A stretch of DNA of 64,000 nucleotides from HGM12587 sp045128635 (GTDB lineage Bacteria > Bacillota > Clostridia > Lachnospirales > Lachnospiraceae): NCBI GenBank assembly GCA_045128635.1, contig JBGVRS010000024.1:1-64000 (forward strand). Reading direction: 5' to 3'. Position numbers and translations under genes: made by a program. Positions 50,809 through 59,110 of this stretch are shown piece after piece. The notes below the pieces were generated by a model, which did not search any database, had not been told where the DNA came from, and saw nothing but the letters and a program-made list of their open reading frames with translations. How positions within the stretch are numbered: the stretch's first letter is position 1; every line of letters starts with the position of its first letter.

Positions 50809-50935
50809 ATTCTATATAAGACAACAATATCTGCGACAACAGCCGTGCATCGCAATTGTTGTTCATTTCAAAAATTCATTGGCATATCGCCAGAAAATTC
50901 ATTTTATTATTGATTGAAGCAAGAGCAGGATGATA

Positions 50936-50964
50936 TTTACACACATTTTTTATTCTGCTAAAAT
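50936..50964 (+). promoter_or_regulatory. candidate promoter of the Rpn-type gene
   Basis: TTTACA (50936-50941) and TAAAAT (50959-50964) are 17 bases apart with TGC before the -10. The expected start (near 50971) would fall inside the ribosome-binding site AAAGGAG (50966-50972), leaving a leader of only about six bases. Confidence 0.5.
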
Positions 50965-50976
50965 GAAAGGAGAAAA

Positions 50977-51942
50977 ATGCAACGTTTGATTGAAAACACA
51001 CATTTGGCTCATGGTATTGAAAAAACAGAGTATGAGGCAAAAGATGATGAAAATGTAAAAGCACTTTTATCAGACAAACAGGTGTTGGCGCGAATTGCCA
51101 AATACCGTACAGAAGAATTTAAAGATTATGAAATTCCAGATATAATGGAATACATTGAAGGAGAACCGGAAATATCGATAATTTCAGTTTATCCTGGAAA
51201 GAAGAGAAAAGACTCCATTATTGGTATGAACACGGAAAGTAAGGAAGCAGGAGAAGGAGAAGCCACATTTGACGTACGTTTTTATATGCTTACAAAAGGT
51301 AAAGAACGTATCAAGATTATTGTAAATGTTGAAGCACAGAAGAAATATTATCAAAAGTATCATTTTGAACCAAGGGCAATATTTTACTGTGCGAGAATGC
51401 TTTCTGAGCAGCTGGATAGGGAATTTACAACTGAAAACTATGATGAACTGAAAAAAGTGTATTCTATCTGGATATTCTTTGAAGCCCCGGAACGTGACAG
51501 TGATACAATTACGGAATATTATATAGACAAGAAAGATGTTTACGGAAAACCGGTAAAAAGCTGGAAATATGATTATATATCTATTTCGTTTATTCGCCTT
51601 TCGACGGGAAAGAAATGGAACAGTAAAAATACGTTAATTAATATGCTGGATACATTATTTTCAGAAAATTTAGATGCAGAAAGTAAAAAGAAGATTTTAG
51701 AAAATGAGCATCAGATGGAGATGACTAGGGAATTGGAAGGAGGAATTGATGTTATGTGCAATGTGAGTTTAGGGATAAGAGAAAGAGCGCTGGCAGAAGG
51801 GATTGAACAGGGAATTAAAGCGATGATATTGACATGTCAGGAACTGGGGCTTTCTAAAGCGGAGATTTTGGATAGGATAGTAAAAAATAGTTCAGTACCT
51901 ATGGAAGCTGCAAAAGAGCTTATAGAAAAGTATATGATGTAA
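50977..51942 (+). CDS. Rpn-family recombination-promoting nuclease (PD-(D/E)XK 'transposase')
   Basis: A 321-aa nuclease-like protein. The PD-(D/E)XK core is visible as TFDVRFYM followed by IIVNVEAQKKYY (D...ExQK), near residues 90-120. AIFYCARMLSEQL is typical of the family. The C-terminal region (ALAEGIEQGIKAMILTCQELGLSKAEILDRI) is the small second domain. Rpn proteins in E. coli stimulate RecA-independent DNA exchange, and in recent work act as toxins against phage. It is monocistronic, with its own promoter. An in-frame internal start is described separately. No flanking inverted repeats were found, so it is not obviously a transposon. Confidence 0.82.
   Translation: MQRLIENTHLAHGIEKTEYEAKDDENVKALLSDKQVLARIAKYRTEEFKDYEIPDIMEYIEGEPEISIISVYPGKKRKDSIIGMNTESKEAGEGEATFDVRFYMLTKGKERIKIIVNVEAQKKYYQKYHFEPRAIFYCARMLSEQLDREFTTENYDELKKVYSIWIFFEAPERDSDTITEYYIDKKDVYGKPVKSWKYDYISISFIRLSTGKKWNSKNTLINMLDTLFSENLDAESKKKILENEHQMEMTRELEGGIDVMCNVSLGIRERALAEGIEQGIKAMILTCQELGLSKAEILDRIVKNSSVPMEAAKELIEKYMM
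51754..51942 (+). CDS. possible internal in-frame product of the Rpn gene (RpnS-like), 62 aa
   Basis: Inside the Rpn frame, AAGGAGG (51737-51743) stands 10 bases before an in-frame ATG at 51754. Translation from there would give the 62-aa C-terminal domain alone (MCNVSLGIRERALAEGIEQG at the start). In E. coli several rpn genes make such a short protein, RpnS, which blocks the long one. The spacing is a little long and the AAGGAGG also encodes EGG, so chance is possible. Confidence 0.4.
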   Translation: MCNVSLGIRERALAEGIEQGIKAMILTCQELGLSKAEILDRIVKNSSVPMEAAKELIEKYMM

Positions 51943-52009
51943 GTTAAAAAAGTCTTTTAGGGATGATTTAAAAAAATAGAAAGAAAACAAGTAGAAAGAG
52001 GCGTTTATT

Positions 52010-52813
52010 ATGGTATTACCAGTAAATTTTTGGCTGCTGTTTGCAGCTGCCATGCTGATTAGTTCTATCGGCTTTAAAAATTATGTATGGTTTATTTCTT
52101 TAGGTTATGGTTTCTCTATTGCAGGAGAAGGTCTTTTGATGATTCTTCTTTATGGAAAGAACCTTACTTTAGGAACCATCATCTGTTGTGAGCTGTTTAT
52201 TATTTATGGTTGCCGTCTTGGCGGCTATCTTGCATACCGTGAATTAAAGAGCAGTTCTTATAAGAAAAACATGACAGGTGAGATCAAGGATGGAAAAACA
52301 ATCCCAATGGGTGTGAAAATTGCTATCTGGGTAACCTGCGCGGCATTATATGTAACCCAGGTTTCCGGCGTATTCTACCGTCTGCATAATGCAAGTGGTT
52401 CTAATGTGTGGACTTACATTGGTGCATTTATCATGGTTTGTGGTATCGTACTGGAATCAGCCGCAGATATTCAGAAAAATGCAGCGAAAAAAGTAAATCC
52501 AAAACGTTTCGTAGATACAGGGTTGTATCGAATTGTTCGTTGTCCAAACTATTTGGGAGAAATGATTTTCTGGACAGGAGTTTTAATTTCCGGTATCGGT
52601 GCAGTGCACGGTGTAGGACAGTGGATTGTGGTGCTGATTGGTTACGTGGGAATTATCTATGTTATGTTCAGTGGGGCGAGACGTCTGGAAGTTCGTCAGA
52701 ATAAGAATTACGGTAAGGATCCTGAATATCAGAAATATGTAACAACGGTACCGATCTTGTTGCCATTTGTACCACTTTACAGTGTAGAAAAACATAAATG
52801 GCTGGTTGCGTAA
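52010..52813 (+). CDS. DUF1295 / isoprenylcysteine methyltransferase-like membrane protein
   Basis: A 267-aa membrane protein with six or so hydrophobic segments (the first at residues 5-22, next about 30-50, and so on). The C-terminal part has the steroid-5-alpha-reductase/ICMT pattern: VDTGLYRIVRCPNYLGEMIFWTGVLISG, and the end KDPEYQKYVTTVPILLPFVPLYSVEK. In this superfamily the RxPxYxG(E) and C-terminal Arg/Glu region bind SAM or NADPH. The cellular substrate is not known. It starts after AGAGGCG. A terminator and then the unusual ATPase locus follow. Confidence 0.78.
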   Translation: MVLPVNFWLLFAAAMLISSIGFKNYVWFISLGYGFSIAGEGLLMILLYGKNLTLGTIICCELFIIYGCRLGGYLAYRELKSSSYKKNMTGEIKDGKTIPMGVKIAIWVTCAALYVTQVSGVFYRLHNASGSNVWTYIGAFIMVCGIVLESAADIQKNAAKKVNPKRFVDTGLYRIVRCPNYLGEMIFWTGVLISGIGAVHGVGQWIVVLIGYVGIIYVMFSGARRLEVRQNKNYGKDPEYQKYVTTVPILLPFVPLYSVEKHKWLVA

Positions 52814-52828
52814 AATAATAAACCTGCA

Positions 52829-52877
52829 AAGGATGAAACACTACCCGTTTGGATAGTGCTTTATCCTTATTTTTTTG
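52829..52877 (+). terminator. terminator after the methyltransferase-like gene
   Basis: Nested stems: AAGGAT (52829-52834) with ATCCTT (52863-52868), AAA with TTT, and CACTA (52839-52843) with TAGTG (52854-52858) around CCCGTTTGGA, then a T-run. The central ACTACCCGTTTGG recurs in the terminator at 62448-62488. Confidence 0.8.
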
Positions 52878-52926
52878 CTAAAGTGTAAACAGAGAGAGTG
52901 TGTGTGTAAAAAAAGCATAGAATGGA

Positions 52927-54978
52927 GTGAGAATCATAGAACTGTTAAATTTGATTAACGAACGTACATTAGCGCGACTTGCGTACTTATGTAAGGAAGA
53001 AGGAATTATATTAGATCAAAAACAAATGGAACTGTTAGGAGACGCTTCTACAGAACGTGTGACCCGTGCAGGTGAAAAAATAGAAGAATTAATTCGTTAT
53101 CGTATGAGAAATGGTGAAACGGTACGATATTATAAATTGATTAACCGATGTAGTATGGAACCGGCAGCAGTTTGTGTTTTAGAAATGTGTTTGACGGTAT
53201 TGCAGTATCAGGAATTGACAGAGGTATTGCAAAAAATCGGTTATCCAGGGGTAACTCTTGAGCTTGTGATGCTTGTAGAAGCAGTTGGACGTGGGGAATT
53301 TCCCAAACAGGATTTTACAGATGCAGAGAGAATTTTTTCTCAAATTGCACCGTTGCTCGGTCATAAGCTGGAACAGATTCCATTTTACCGATACCCTTTA
53401 AAAGCTGATGAACGTTTGATGGGATATCTTCTTGGTTCTGATGTCCTGGATAAACGATTAAATGGATGTGCATCACAGCATTTTTGCGAACAGGAACCGG
53501 CAGAGCTTTTAACAGGTCATGAAAAATCAAAAGAAATTGTGAAAGTGTTGATGCCGCGAAGGGATGGCATACAGAATTTGATTCAGATTACAGGAGAACG
53601 TGGTTCGGGAAGAAAATCTTTGCTAAAACATGCATGTCATGAGGCACAATTAAATCTGTTGCTCATGGACTATTCCTTATTGTGTATAAATTCTCCATTG
53701 ATTCGCAGAGAGATGCTCTGGATTGCACGCAGAGAATTAATCTTCTATGAAATGGGTATTTGCTTCTATGGACTGGAAGATTCAGAATGTTGTACAACAA
53801 AGCAGGAGAGAAGAGAATTTATAAGACACTGCGTGGAACCGCTTCTTGGAAGTAATGTGGTGATCTGTATCAATACGCTTCCAAAAACAGAGTTTATTTC
53901 ATTATTAAGTCCATATTTATATCGAATCGATATACCTTCGCTTACCCGAGATGAACGTATTGAAGTATGGGAAGGATGTGCCAAAAGATATGGTCTAGAA
54001 ATGGATTGTGTTTCGACAGCAATCAAGTTTAAGCTTACAACAGAGGAAATCTATAAAGCAGCAGTCAGGCTTGCAATCAGTGGACAAAAAGAACCTGATA
54101 GTGCAGCAATTGCAAAGGTTTGTTCAGAAGTTTTGGAACCGGCAGCTCAGGGAAATATCAGGCTTGTCAGAAGCGGCTATACATTGGAAGATTTAAAACT
54201 TCCGGTGGAACAAAAACAGCAGCTGCATAATATTTGTGCACATGTTTGGCAGAGACATAGAGTATTTGATGAATGGAACATGGAAAGCAGATTTGCTTAC
54301 GGACGAAATGTATCAGCTTTATTTGTTGGTCCTCCGGGAACGGGGAAGACAATGGCAGTTCATGTACTTGCAGACATGTTAGAACTTCCGCTTTATCGCA
54401 TCGATATTTCTCAAATCGTGGATAAGTACATCGGAGAGACTGAAAAACGACTGGAAGAAGTATTTACTACTGCGGAAAAAAATAATGCAATCCTGTTTTT
54501 TGATGAAGCAGATTCTATTTTTGGAAAAAGAAGCGAAGTCAATGAAGCAAAAGATAAATATGCCAATACAGAGGTTTCTTATATTCTACAACGAATGGAA
54601 GAATATGATGGTATCGTGATTTTAGCAACAAACTATAAAAAGAATATCGATGAAGCATTTATGCGTCGTATCAGATATTTAGTGGAATTTACACTTCCAA
54701 GTGAAGAAATTCGCCGTCAAATCTGGGAATCCAGCTTTGCACCAGAAGTTCCATTGGAGGATGTGAATTTTGAATATTTGGCACGCCAGTTTGAACTGGC
54801 AGGTGGTAATATCAAAAATATTGTTTTAAATGCAGTGTTTAAGGCAGCATCAGAAAACCAGCCAGTTGGAATGCTGCATATTTTGGAAAGTATTCGTACA
54901 GAAAATCTGAAAATGGGCAAAAAAATGATAACACAGGATTTTGCGGAGTATGGAGTTCTTTTAGATTATAAAAGATAG
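52927..54978 (+). CDS. two-domain AAA+ ATPase, contractile-injection-system type
   Basis: A 683-aa ATPase. An N-terminal helical region (1-200) is followed by a first, degenerate P-loop domain (GERGSGRKS, residues 223-231, with Arg-Lys in place of Gly-Lys) and a second, active-looking AAA+ domain. The latter has Walker A GPPGTGKT (468-475), a pore-loop-like YIGETEKRLEEVF, Walker B LFFDEADSIFG (Asp526-Glu527), sensor ATN, and second-region RRIRYLVEF. The order and the C-terminal helix (LARQFELAGGNIKNIVLNAVFKA) look like the Afp15/Pvc15-type ATPases of extracellular contractile injection systems. Start is uncertain: GTG 52927 has a weak ribosome-binding site. Its neighbour 17 bases on is the kinase-like gene. 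Confidence 0.8.
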   Translation: MRIIELLNLINERTLARLAYLCKEEGIILDQKQMELLGDASTERVTRAGEKIEELIRYRMRNGETVRYYKLINRCSMEPAAVCVLEMCLTVLQYQELTEVLQKIGYPGVTLELVMLVEAVGRGEFPKQDFTDAERIFSQIAPLLGHKLEQIPFYRYPLKADERLMGYLLGSDVLDKRLNGCASQHFCEQEPAELLTGHEKSKEIVKVLMPRRDGIQNLIQITGERGSGRKSLLKHACHEAQLNLLLMDYSLLCINSPLIRREMLWIARRELIFYEMGICFYGLEDSECCTTKQERREFIRHCVEPLLGSNVVICINTLPKTEFISLLSPYLYRIDIPSLTRDERIEVWEGCAKRYGLEMDCVSTAIKFKLTTEEIYKAAVRLAISGQKEPDSAAIAKVCSEVLEPAAQGNIRLVRSGYTLEDLKLPVEQKQQLHNICAHVWQRHRVFDEWNMESRFAYGRNVSALFVGPPGTGKTMAVHVLADMLELPLYRIDISQIVDKYIGETEKRLEEVFTTAEKNNAILFFDEADSIFGKRSEVNEAKDKYANTEVSYILQRMEEYDGIVILATNYKKNIDEAFMRRIRYLVEFTLPSEEIRRQIWESSFAPEVPLEDVNFEYLARQFELAGGNIKNIVLNAVFKAASENQPVGMLHILESIRTENLKMGKKMITQDFAEYGVLLDYKR

Positions 54979-54995
54979 GAAATGGAGGTTTGAGT

Positions 54996-57596
54996 ATGGC
55001 ATTTGGTTGGCTCAAAAACTTGTTTAGTAAAAAGAATAAAGCAGGGAAGAATAATCAGATAGATTTTGTGCATGAAAATCCGTTTTATGAAAGCGGAGAT
55101 AACGAAGCAGTAAATCCTTTTTTTCATGAACAGGATGATTTTAGTCCGCAGATGGCAGACAGCAAACCGGATTACAGTCATACAGATGCTGTGACTGCAT
55201 CTGCGAAAATTGACTCTGTGCATACAGAAGGCAGTGAGGAAGGCAATAAAAAAAAGGAAAATATTTTAGAAATTGTTGCCGGAATGCCAACAAAAGCATC
55301 CATTGAATCAATGGCAGGCGGGCTTAAAATGGAGAAACTTTGGAAACATAAATCCTTTTTAAAAGCGTTGGAGGCATTGGAAAAATATCAGTCAATTATG
55401 TCTGAAGAACGCCAGAGCCCTCAGATTAACGCTAAAAAGGCTCGAATAGCATTTAGAAAAGCGACTATAAAATCTGAAGAAATTTACAATGGGAAGGCAA
55501 TACGAGAGGCATTTCAATCATTGGGAGAGTTTATTGTCCAGGCAAACAGTGCTGTAGAGGGTGCCAATGGGCTGTTTTCTAGACATTCCAGTAATGTACA
55601 GAAGCTGACTCCGATATTTGCGAATTTAATTGCCAGAGCCAATGGTATTTTACCGAAATTGGCTTATTTGGAAAATGCAATTACTTCATATATCATAGAG
55701 ACGAATGCGGAATCTTTTACCTATGCAGATATTATTGAGCATAATGTTACCGGAAATCGTTCCGGAGGACTGGTGATGAAAGGAATTGAAGAGGATACAG
55801 GTTCTATCGATCTTTCGCCGGATAGAGTTAAGAAAATTTTAAAAAATAAAAATGGCGACACTCAAAAACATATGACGGATATTTTGGGAGAAAGAAATAA
55901 AGAAACGCTGAAATCTCGAATGGATTTAAAAATTCCAATGCTTCCGGCGGGAATTTTAAAACAAGCGGCAAGTGCAACTTTTAGTGATAATCTTTCGAAA
56001 GACCTGCTGAATAGTGCAAGAGATATTGCAGAAAACTATCTGGCAGAATTACGCCCTCTGATGGTTGCACTCAGTGATACGATGGAGAGTTTTGAATCTT
56101 TTCAGGGAGGAAAAGAAAGAGACGAGGTTCATAAAAAACAAGCAGAGTATTTTCGACTGTCAAGACTATTTAATCGTGCCATACAGCAAAAAGAGTTACT
56201 TGTATCTGTTATCTTAAATGGTTTTCCTGAAAGTGAAAAAGTAGATTCTGCTGGCTATGAAGATTTAATAAAATTGGCAAGTCTTGGAACGGTTTCTTTG
56301 GCGTCAGGTGTTGAGTTGTTGAATAAAGAAGCACAAGATGAATCAAAGTTTATCAGACTTGTAGATAAGGAAGGAAAAGAACTGGAAGAAGACAAGGATT
56401 ATATTGTGGGAGGCGGAATGTTGTCGGTGGCAATTATCGACAAAGTAAATAAACATGTTTTACGATCGCCAAAAGACTTGGATAAGGACGAACAAAGTAC
56501 GGCTCTCAATGGAATATTCGATGAAGCTGCAGGAAAAATCAGTCAGTTCCTCGGGTTCAACGTCATGGCAAATGCGGAGGCAAAAGGATTTTTTTCTAAA
56601 GGTGATGGAGGAGAGAAGGCATTATTTGGCGGAAGCGTCATGGACTTTGCAGATGGAAGAGAAGGATATCGTATCAATCTCATGTTTGGAAATGAAGAGG
56701 ATAAAATATATGAAGGGCGAAAAAATGATAGGTTTCAAAATGTAAATGTCATGGAAAATCCTCGAATTGTAGAAGATATGATGAAAATGAACATTGTAGA
56801 TTATTTGATGATGCATGGAGACAGACATTCAGAAAACTTTTTTATCAACACGAATGCAAAGGACGGGGAAGCGTCAGTTACTGGCATTGATAATGATATT
56901 ATTCTTGGGCAGTATACAGGTGGTCATGAGCACGGATTTGGCAATTCGGCTGCGGCTTTGTATACAATTCACAATAAAACTTCTATGGACTGGGGAATGA
57001 ATTTAAATGCAACATTTCCAATGATGACAAAAGGAGTAAAGGAAGCACTTAACAAGTTGGATTTGGAAAAATTTAATCTGATGTTAATGCCTTATGCCGA
57101 TCGTGTGATCAGAATTGGTGTTGTGCAGAGAGCCAAGGAATTGAAAAAATTAGCAGAAACTGTGCCGGAAGTTGATTTGAACAAAAAAGAAGATTTAGAA
57201 GCCTATATTTCAGCAATCAAGAAACAATCTGCGGTTGAATGGCTTAAAAATATAACAATAAATGACAACGATAGATTTATTGCATTAAGAACTCTTCCAA
57301 ATCAATTGATTCGAATGGCTCTTCAATCTTATGGAACGATTGGCAGAGTTAGCATGGGTTATAGAAACACGGCAAATTTAATATTTAGTTTAAAAATGTT
57401 GGGATTTTCTTATGAAGAAGCATTACAAATGATGACAGAAAATATGAGTGCTTCAAGTGAAAGTGATACGGGTGTTACCAGAGAGGAAATCTTAAATTCA
57501 GATTATGGAGCACCATTAGCTGATTATGATATGCCAGTTGAAGAGTTCCGTAAAAAATATAATATAGATTCTGATTTGAAATCTAATGTAAAATAA
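54996..57596 (+). CDS. 866-aa protein with a PI3/4-kinase-like catalytic signature
   Basis: A large soluble protein. After a basic start (GWLKNLFSKKNKAGKN) the first ~90 residues are disordered and acidic, with two NPF motifs (Asn28 and Asn40). A long helical region (95-480) follows. Between 520 and 700 lies a kinase-like C-lobe: FFSKGDGGEKALFGGSVMDF, then MMHGDRHSENFFI (His607-Asn614) and GIDNDIILG (Asp632-Asp634). The HGDRHxxN plus DND pattern is that of PI3/4-kinase-like and Fam20-like atypical kinases. I chose ATG 54996 with GGAGG. It follows the ATPase gene by 17 bases, so it may be a substrate, effector or partner of that system. No signal peptide or membrane segment is seen. The kinase call is motif-based. 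Confidence 0.65.
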   Translation: MAFGWLKNLFSKKNKAGKNNQIDFVHENPFYESGDNEAVNPFFHEQDDFSPQMADSKPDYSHTDAVTASAKIDSVHTEGSEEGNKKKENILEIVAGMPTKASIESMAGGLKMEKLWKHKSFLKALEALEKYQSIMSEERQSPQINAKKARIAFRKATIKSEEIYNGKAIREAFQSLGEFIVQANSAVEGANGLFSRHSSNVQKLTPIFANLIARANGILPKLAYLENAITSYIIETNAESFTYADIIEHNVTGNRSGGLVMKGIEEDTGSIDLSPDRVKKILKNKNGDTQKHMTDILGERNKETLKSRMDLKIPMLPAGILKQAASATFSDNLSKDLLNSARDIAENYLAELRPLMVALSDTMESFESFQGGKERDEVHKKQAEYFRLSRLFNRAIQQKELLVSVILNGFPESEKVDSAGYEDLIKLASLGTVSLASGVELLNKEAQDESKFIRLVDKEGKELEEDKDYIVGGGMLSVAIIDKVNKHVLRSPKDLDKDEQSTALNGIFDEAAGKISQFLGFNVMANAEAKGFFSKGDGGEKALFGGSVMDFADGREGYRINLMFGNEEDKIYEGRKNDRFQNVNVMENPRIVEDMMKMNIVDYLMMHGDRHSENFFINTNAKDGEASVTGIDNDIILGQYTGGHEHGFGNSAAALYTIHNKTSMDWGMNLNATFPMMTKGVKEALNKLDLEKFNLMLMPYADRVIRIGVVQRAKELKKLAETVPEVDLNKKEDLEAYISAIKKQSAVEWLKNITINDNDRFIALRTLPNQLIRMALQSYGTIGRVSMGYRNTANLIFSLKMLGFSYEEALQMMTENMSASSESDTGVTREEILNSDYGAPLADYDMPVEEFRKKYNIDSDLKSNVK

Positions 57597-57598
57597 TA

Positions 57599-57775
57599 GT
57601 TGATAAAAATGGAAGCAGGATAAAAAGTATAGCAATCCATGTAGGATATTATGCAGCTGAGGAACAGCGTGAAATTCAGCCGGTACATATTTTAAGAGCA
57701 CTTCAGGTAGATATGGCGAAAGCAGGACGTCTGATCAGTGCAGATGAACTTGGACCATGGGAGAACTTGTTTTAA
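57599..57775 (+). pseudogene. C-terminal remnant of an injection-system-type AAA+ ATPase
   Basis: The frame 57599-57775 has no start codon with a ribosome-binding site, yet reads SRIKSIAIHVGYYAAEEQ, then PVHILRALQVDMAKAGRLIS and ADELGPWENLF before TAA. This matches the end of the ATPase at 52927 in layout (NIKNIVLNAVFKAASEN, MLHILESIRTENLKMGKKM, TQDFAEYG) and is in fact nearer to the usual family ending. It stands right after the kinase-like gene, without its N-terminal 600 or so residues. I take it as the stump of a further ATPase gene, lost by deletion or by insertion of the kinase-like gene. Confidence 0.7.
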
Positions 57776-57790
57776 CGGCTTTAGAAAATT

Positions 57791-57829
57791 AACAACAAAA
57801 GGGATGGCACTGCCATCCCTTTTGTTGTT
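57791..57829. terminator. very long bidirectional terminator
   Basis: AACAACAAAAGGGATGGC (57791-57808) pairs perfectly with GCCATCCCTTTTGTTGTT (57812-57829) around a 3-nt loop; T-rich on the 3' side and A-rich on the 5' side, so it works in both directions between the ATPase remnant and the convergent histidine kinase gene, whose last bases touch it. Confidence 0.93.
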
Positions 57830-59110
57830 TTATCGGTCAAAACCAATTCTTAATGTAAATCGATAATCCTTAACTTTGAATTCGTAAAAAGCATTGTATT
57901 TTTCACAAAAAGCTACAATGAATTTTGTGCCGAATCCGTGACCTTTTTCCTGACTGACTGGTACGTTTTTTTCATCAAAAGAAATTGTCCCGTTGAAACT
58001 ATTGGTAATCTGGATCATGAATCGTGGAGAGTTGAGAGCTTTTACTTCTAAAAAACGTTTGTCAGGACTGATTTTATCGCATGCGTTAATGGCATTTTCA
58101 ATTGCATTGGCAAATACAGTGGCAAGCTCTGTTTCCTTTACAGGAAGTGAATCAGGGAGAATGATCTTGGTACTGACACGAATTCCTTTTTCTTCGGCCT
58201 TTTGCAGATAGGAAGCCAGTACCGCGTCAAGAACCGGATTGGTACAATAGCGCTTTACTTTTGTTTCCTGAATTGCTTCATTATATTCTGAAATCAGAGA
58301 AGAAAGCTCTTCGTATTCCTTTTTTTCTAACATCCCGGCAATGGCCTGCATTTTATGACGCATGTTGTGACGTTCAATACGGAATTTTTCATCTGCTTCA
58401 TAAAATTCCTGAATACGTTCGGACATGTTGCTGACCTGAAGTCTTAAGATGTTATCCTGCTCTGTAAGTTCATACATTTTCTTCTGGTGGTTCAGTGTGA
58501 ATAATATCTGAATATAAATTAATGGCATCAGAATAAAAATAAGTGTCAGTGCTGGTAAATATTCCAGACGTTCCGTAATCATGGTCGGAACACTCATGGA
58601 AAGTGTCATCAGAACATAAAAGATTGCACTGATAGCAGCGAAATGATACCAGCCCTTATTGATATGATTTTGCACATCTAAGTAAGTAGTACGCACTTTT
58701 TTGTAAACAAAAAATTCTAAAATCGGATACAACAGAAGTCGTGAAAAGAACAGGAACAGATAGTTGTCTCCGGGAATAAAGAATTCGATGATGTTAGTAA
58801 TATAAATCAGTTCCATTATAATGGTATCTGCCATACAAAATGTAAACAAAAAACGACCATCCCGATGTTTTGCTAAGAAGTAGAAAAAAATCAAACTAGG
58901 AAGAGAACAGGTAAGCAGCATGATTTTTAAGTAAGCAGCATTGCCAAGGATGAATAAGAGAACAACATTGGCAATAATGAGCGGAATCATAGCATAAAGT
59001 GATAACTGAATGGTCTTCTTTTTGGAGTACTTTGATTCAAATAGTAAAATAAAAAGTATTAGTGCGTGAAACAAAGACCAGAAAATGGAAAAATCTTTAA
59101 AAAAAATCAT
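57830..59110 (-). CDS. AgrC-like sensor histidine kinase (GHKL type)
   Basis: A 426-aa membrane kinase. About six membrane segments fill residues 1-205. The phospho-acceptor region RHNMRHKMQAI is near residue 248-255, and the GHKL ATPase has ETELATVFANAIENAINAC as N-box and GHGFGTKFIV as G-box. It is the cognate partner of the LytTR regulator that overlaps it by 4 bases. The type belongs to peptide-quorum-sensing (Agr/ComD) and related systems, but no agrB or agrD gene is seen around it. Signal unknown. Confidence 0.9.
   Translation of the reverse strand: MIFFKDFSIFWSLFHALILFILLFESKYSKKKTIQLSLYAMIPLIIANVVLLFILGNAAYLKIMLLTCSLPSLIFFYFLAKHRDGRFLFTFCMADTIIMELIYITNIIEFFIPGDNYLFLFFSRLLLYPILEFFVYKKVRTTYLDVQNHINKGWYHFAAISAIFYVLMTLSMSVPTMITERLEYLPALTLIFILMPLIYIQILFTLNHQKKMYELTEQDNILRLQVSNMSERIQEFYEADEKFRIERHNMRHKMQAIAGMLEKKEYEELSSLISEYNEAIQETKVKRYCTNPVLDAVLASYLQKAEEKGIRVSTKIILPDSLPVKETELATVFANAIENAINACDKISPDKRFLEVKALNSPRFMIQITNSFNGTISFDEKNVPVSQEKGHGFGTKFIVAFCEKYNAFYEFKVKDYRFTLRIGFDR

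Noticed and set aside
50977..51942. An insertion sequence around the 'transposase' label of the Rpn gene
   Set aside because: No terminal inverted repeats or target duplication were found, and Rpn proteins are nucleases, not IS transposases.
52927..54978. FtsH or Cdc48/p97 as the identity of the ATPase
   Set aside because: There are no membrane helices, no M41 protease motif and no p97-type N-domain; the degenerate first P-loop plus the C-terminal layout fits injection-system ATPases better.
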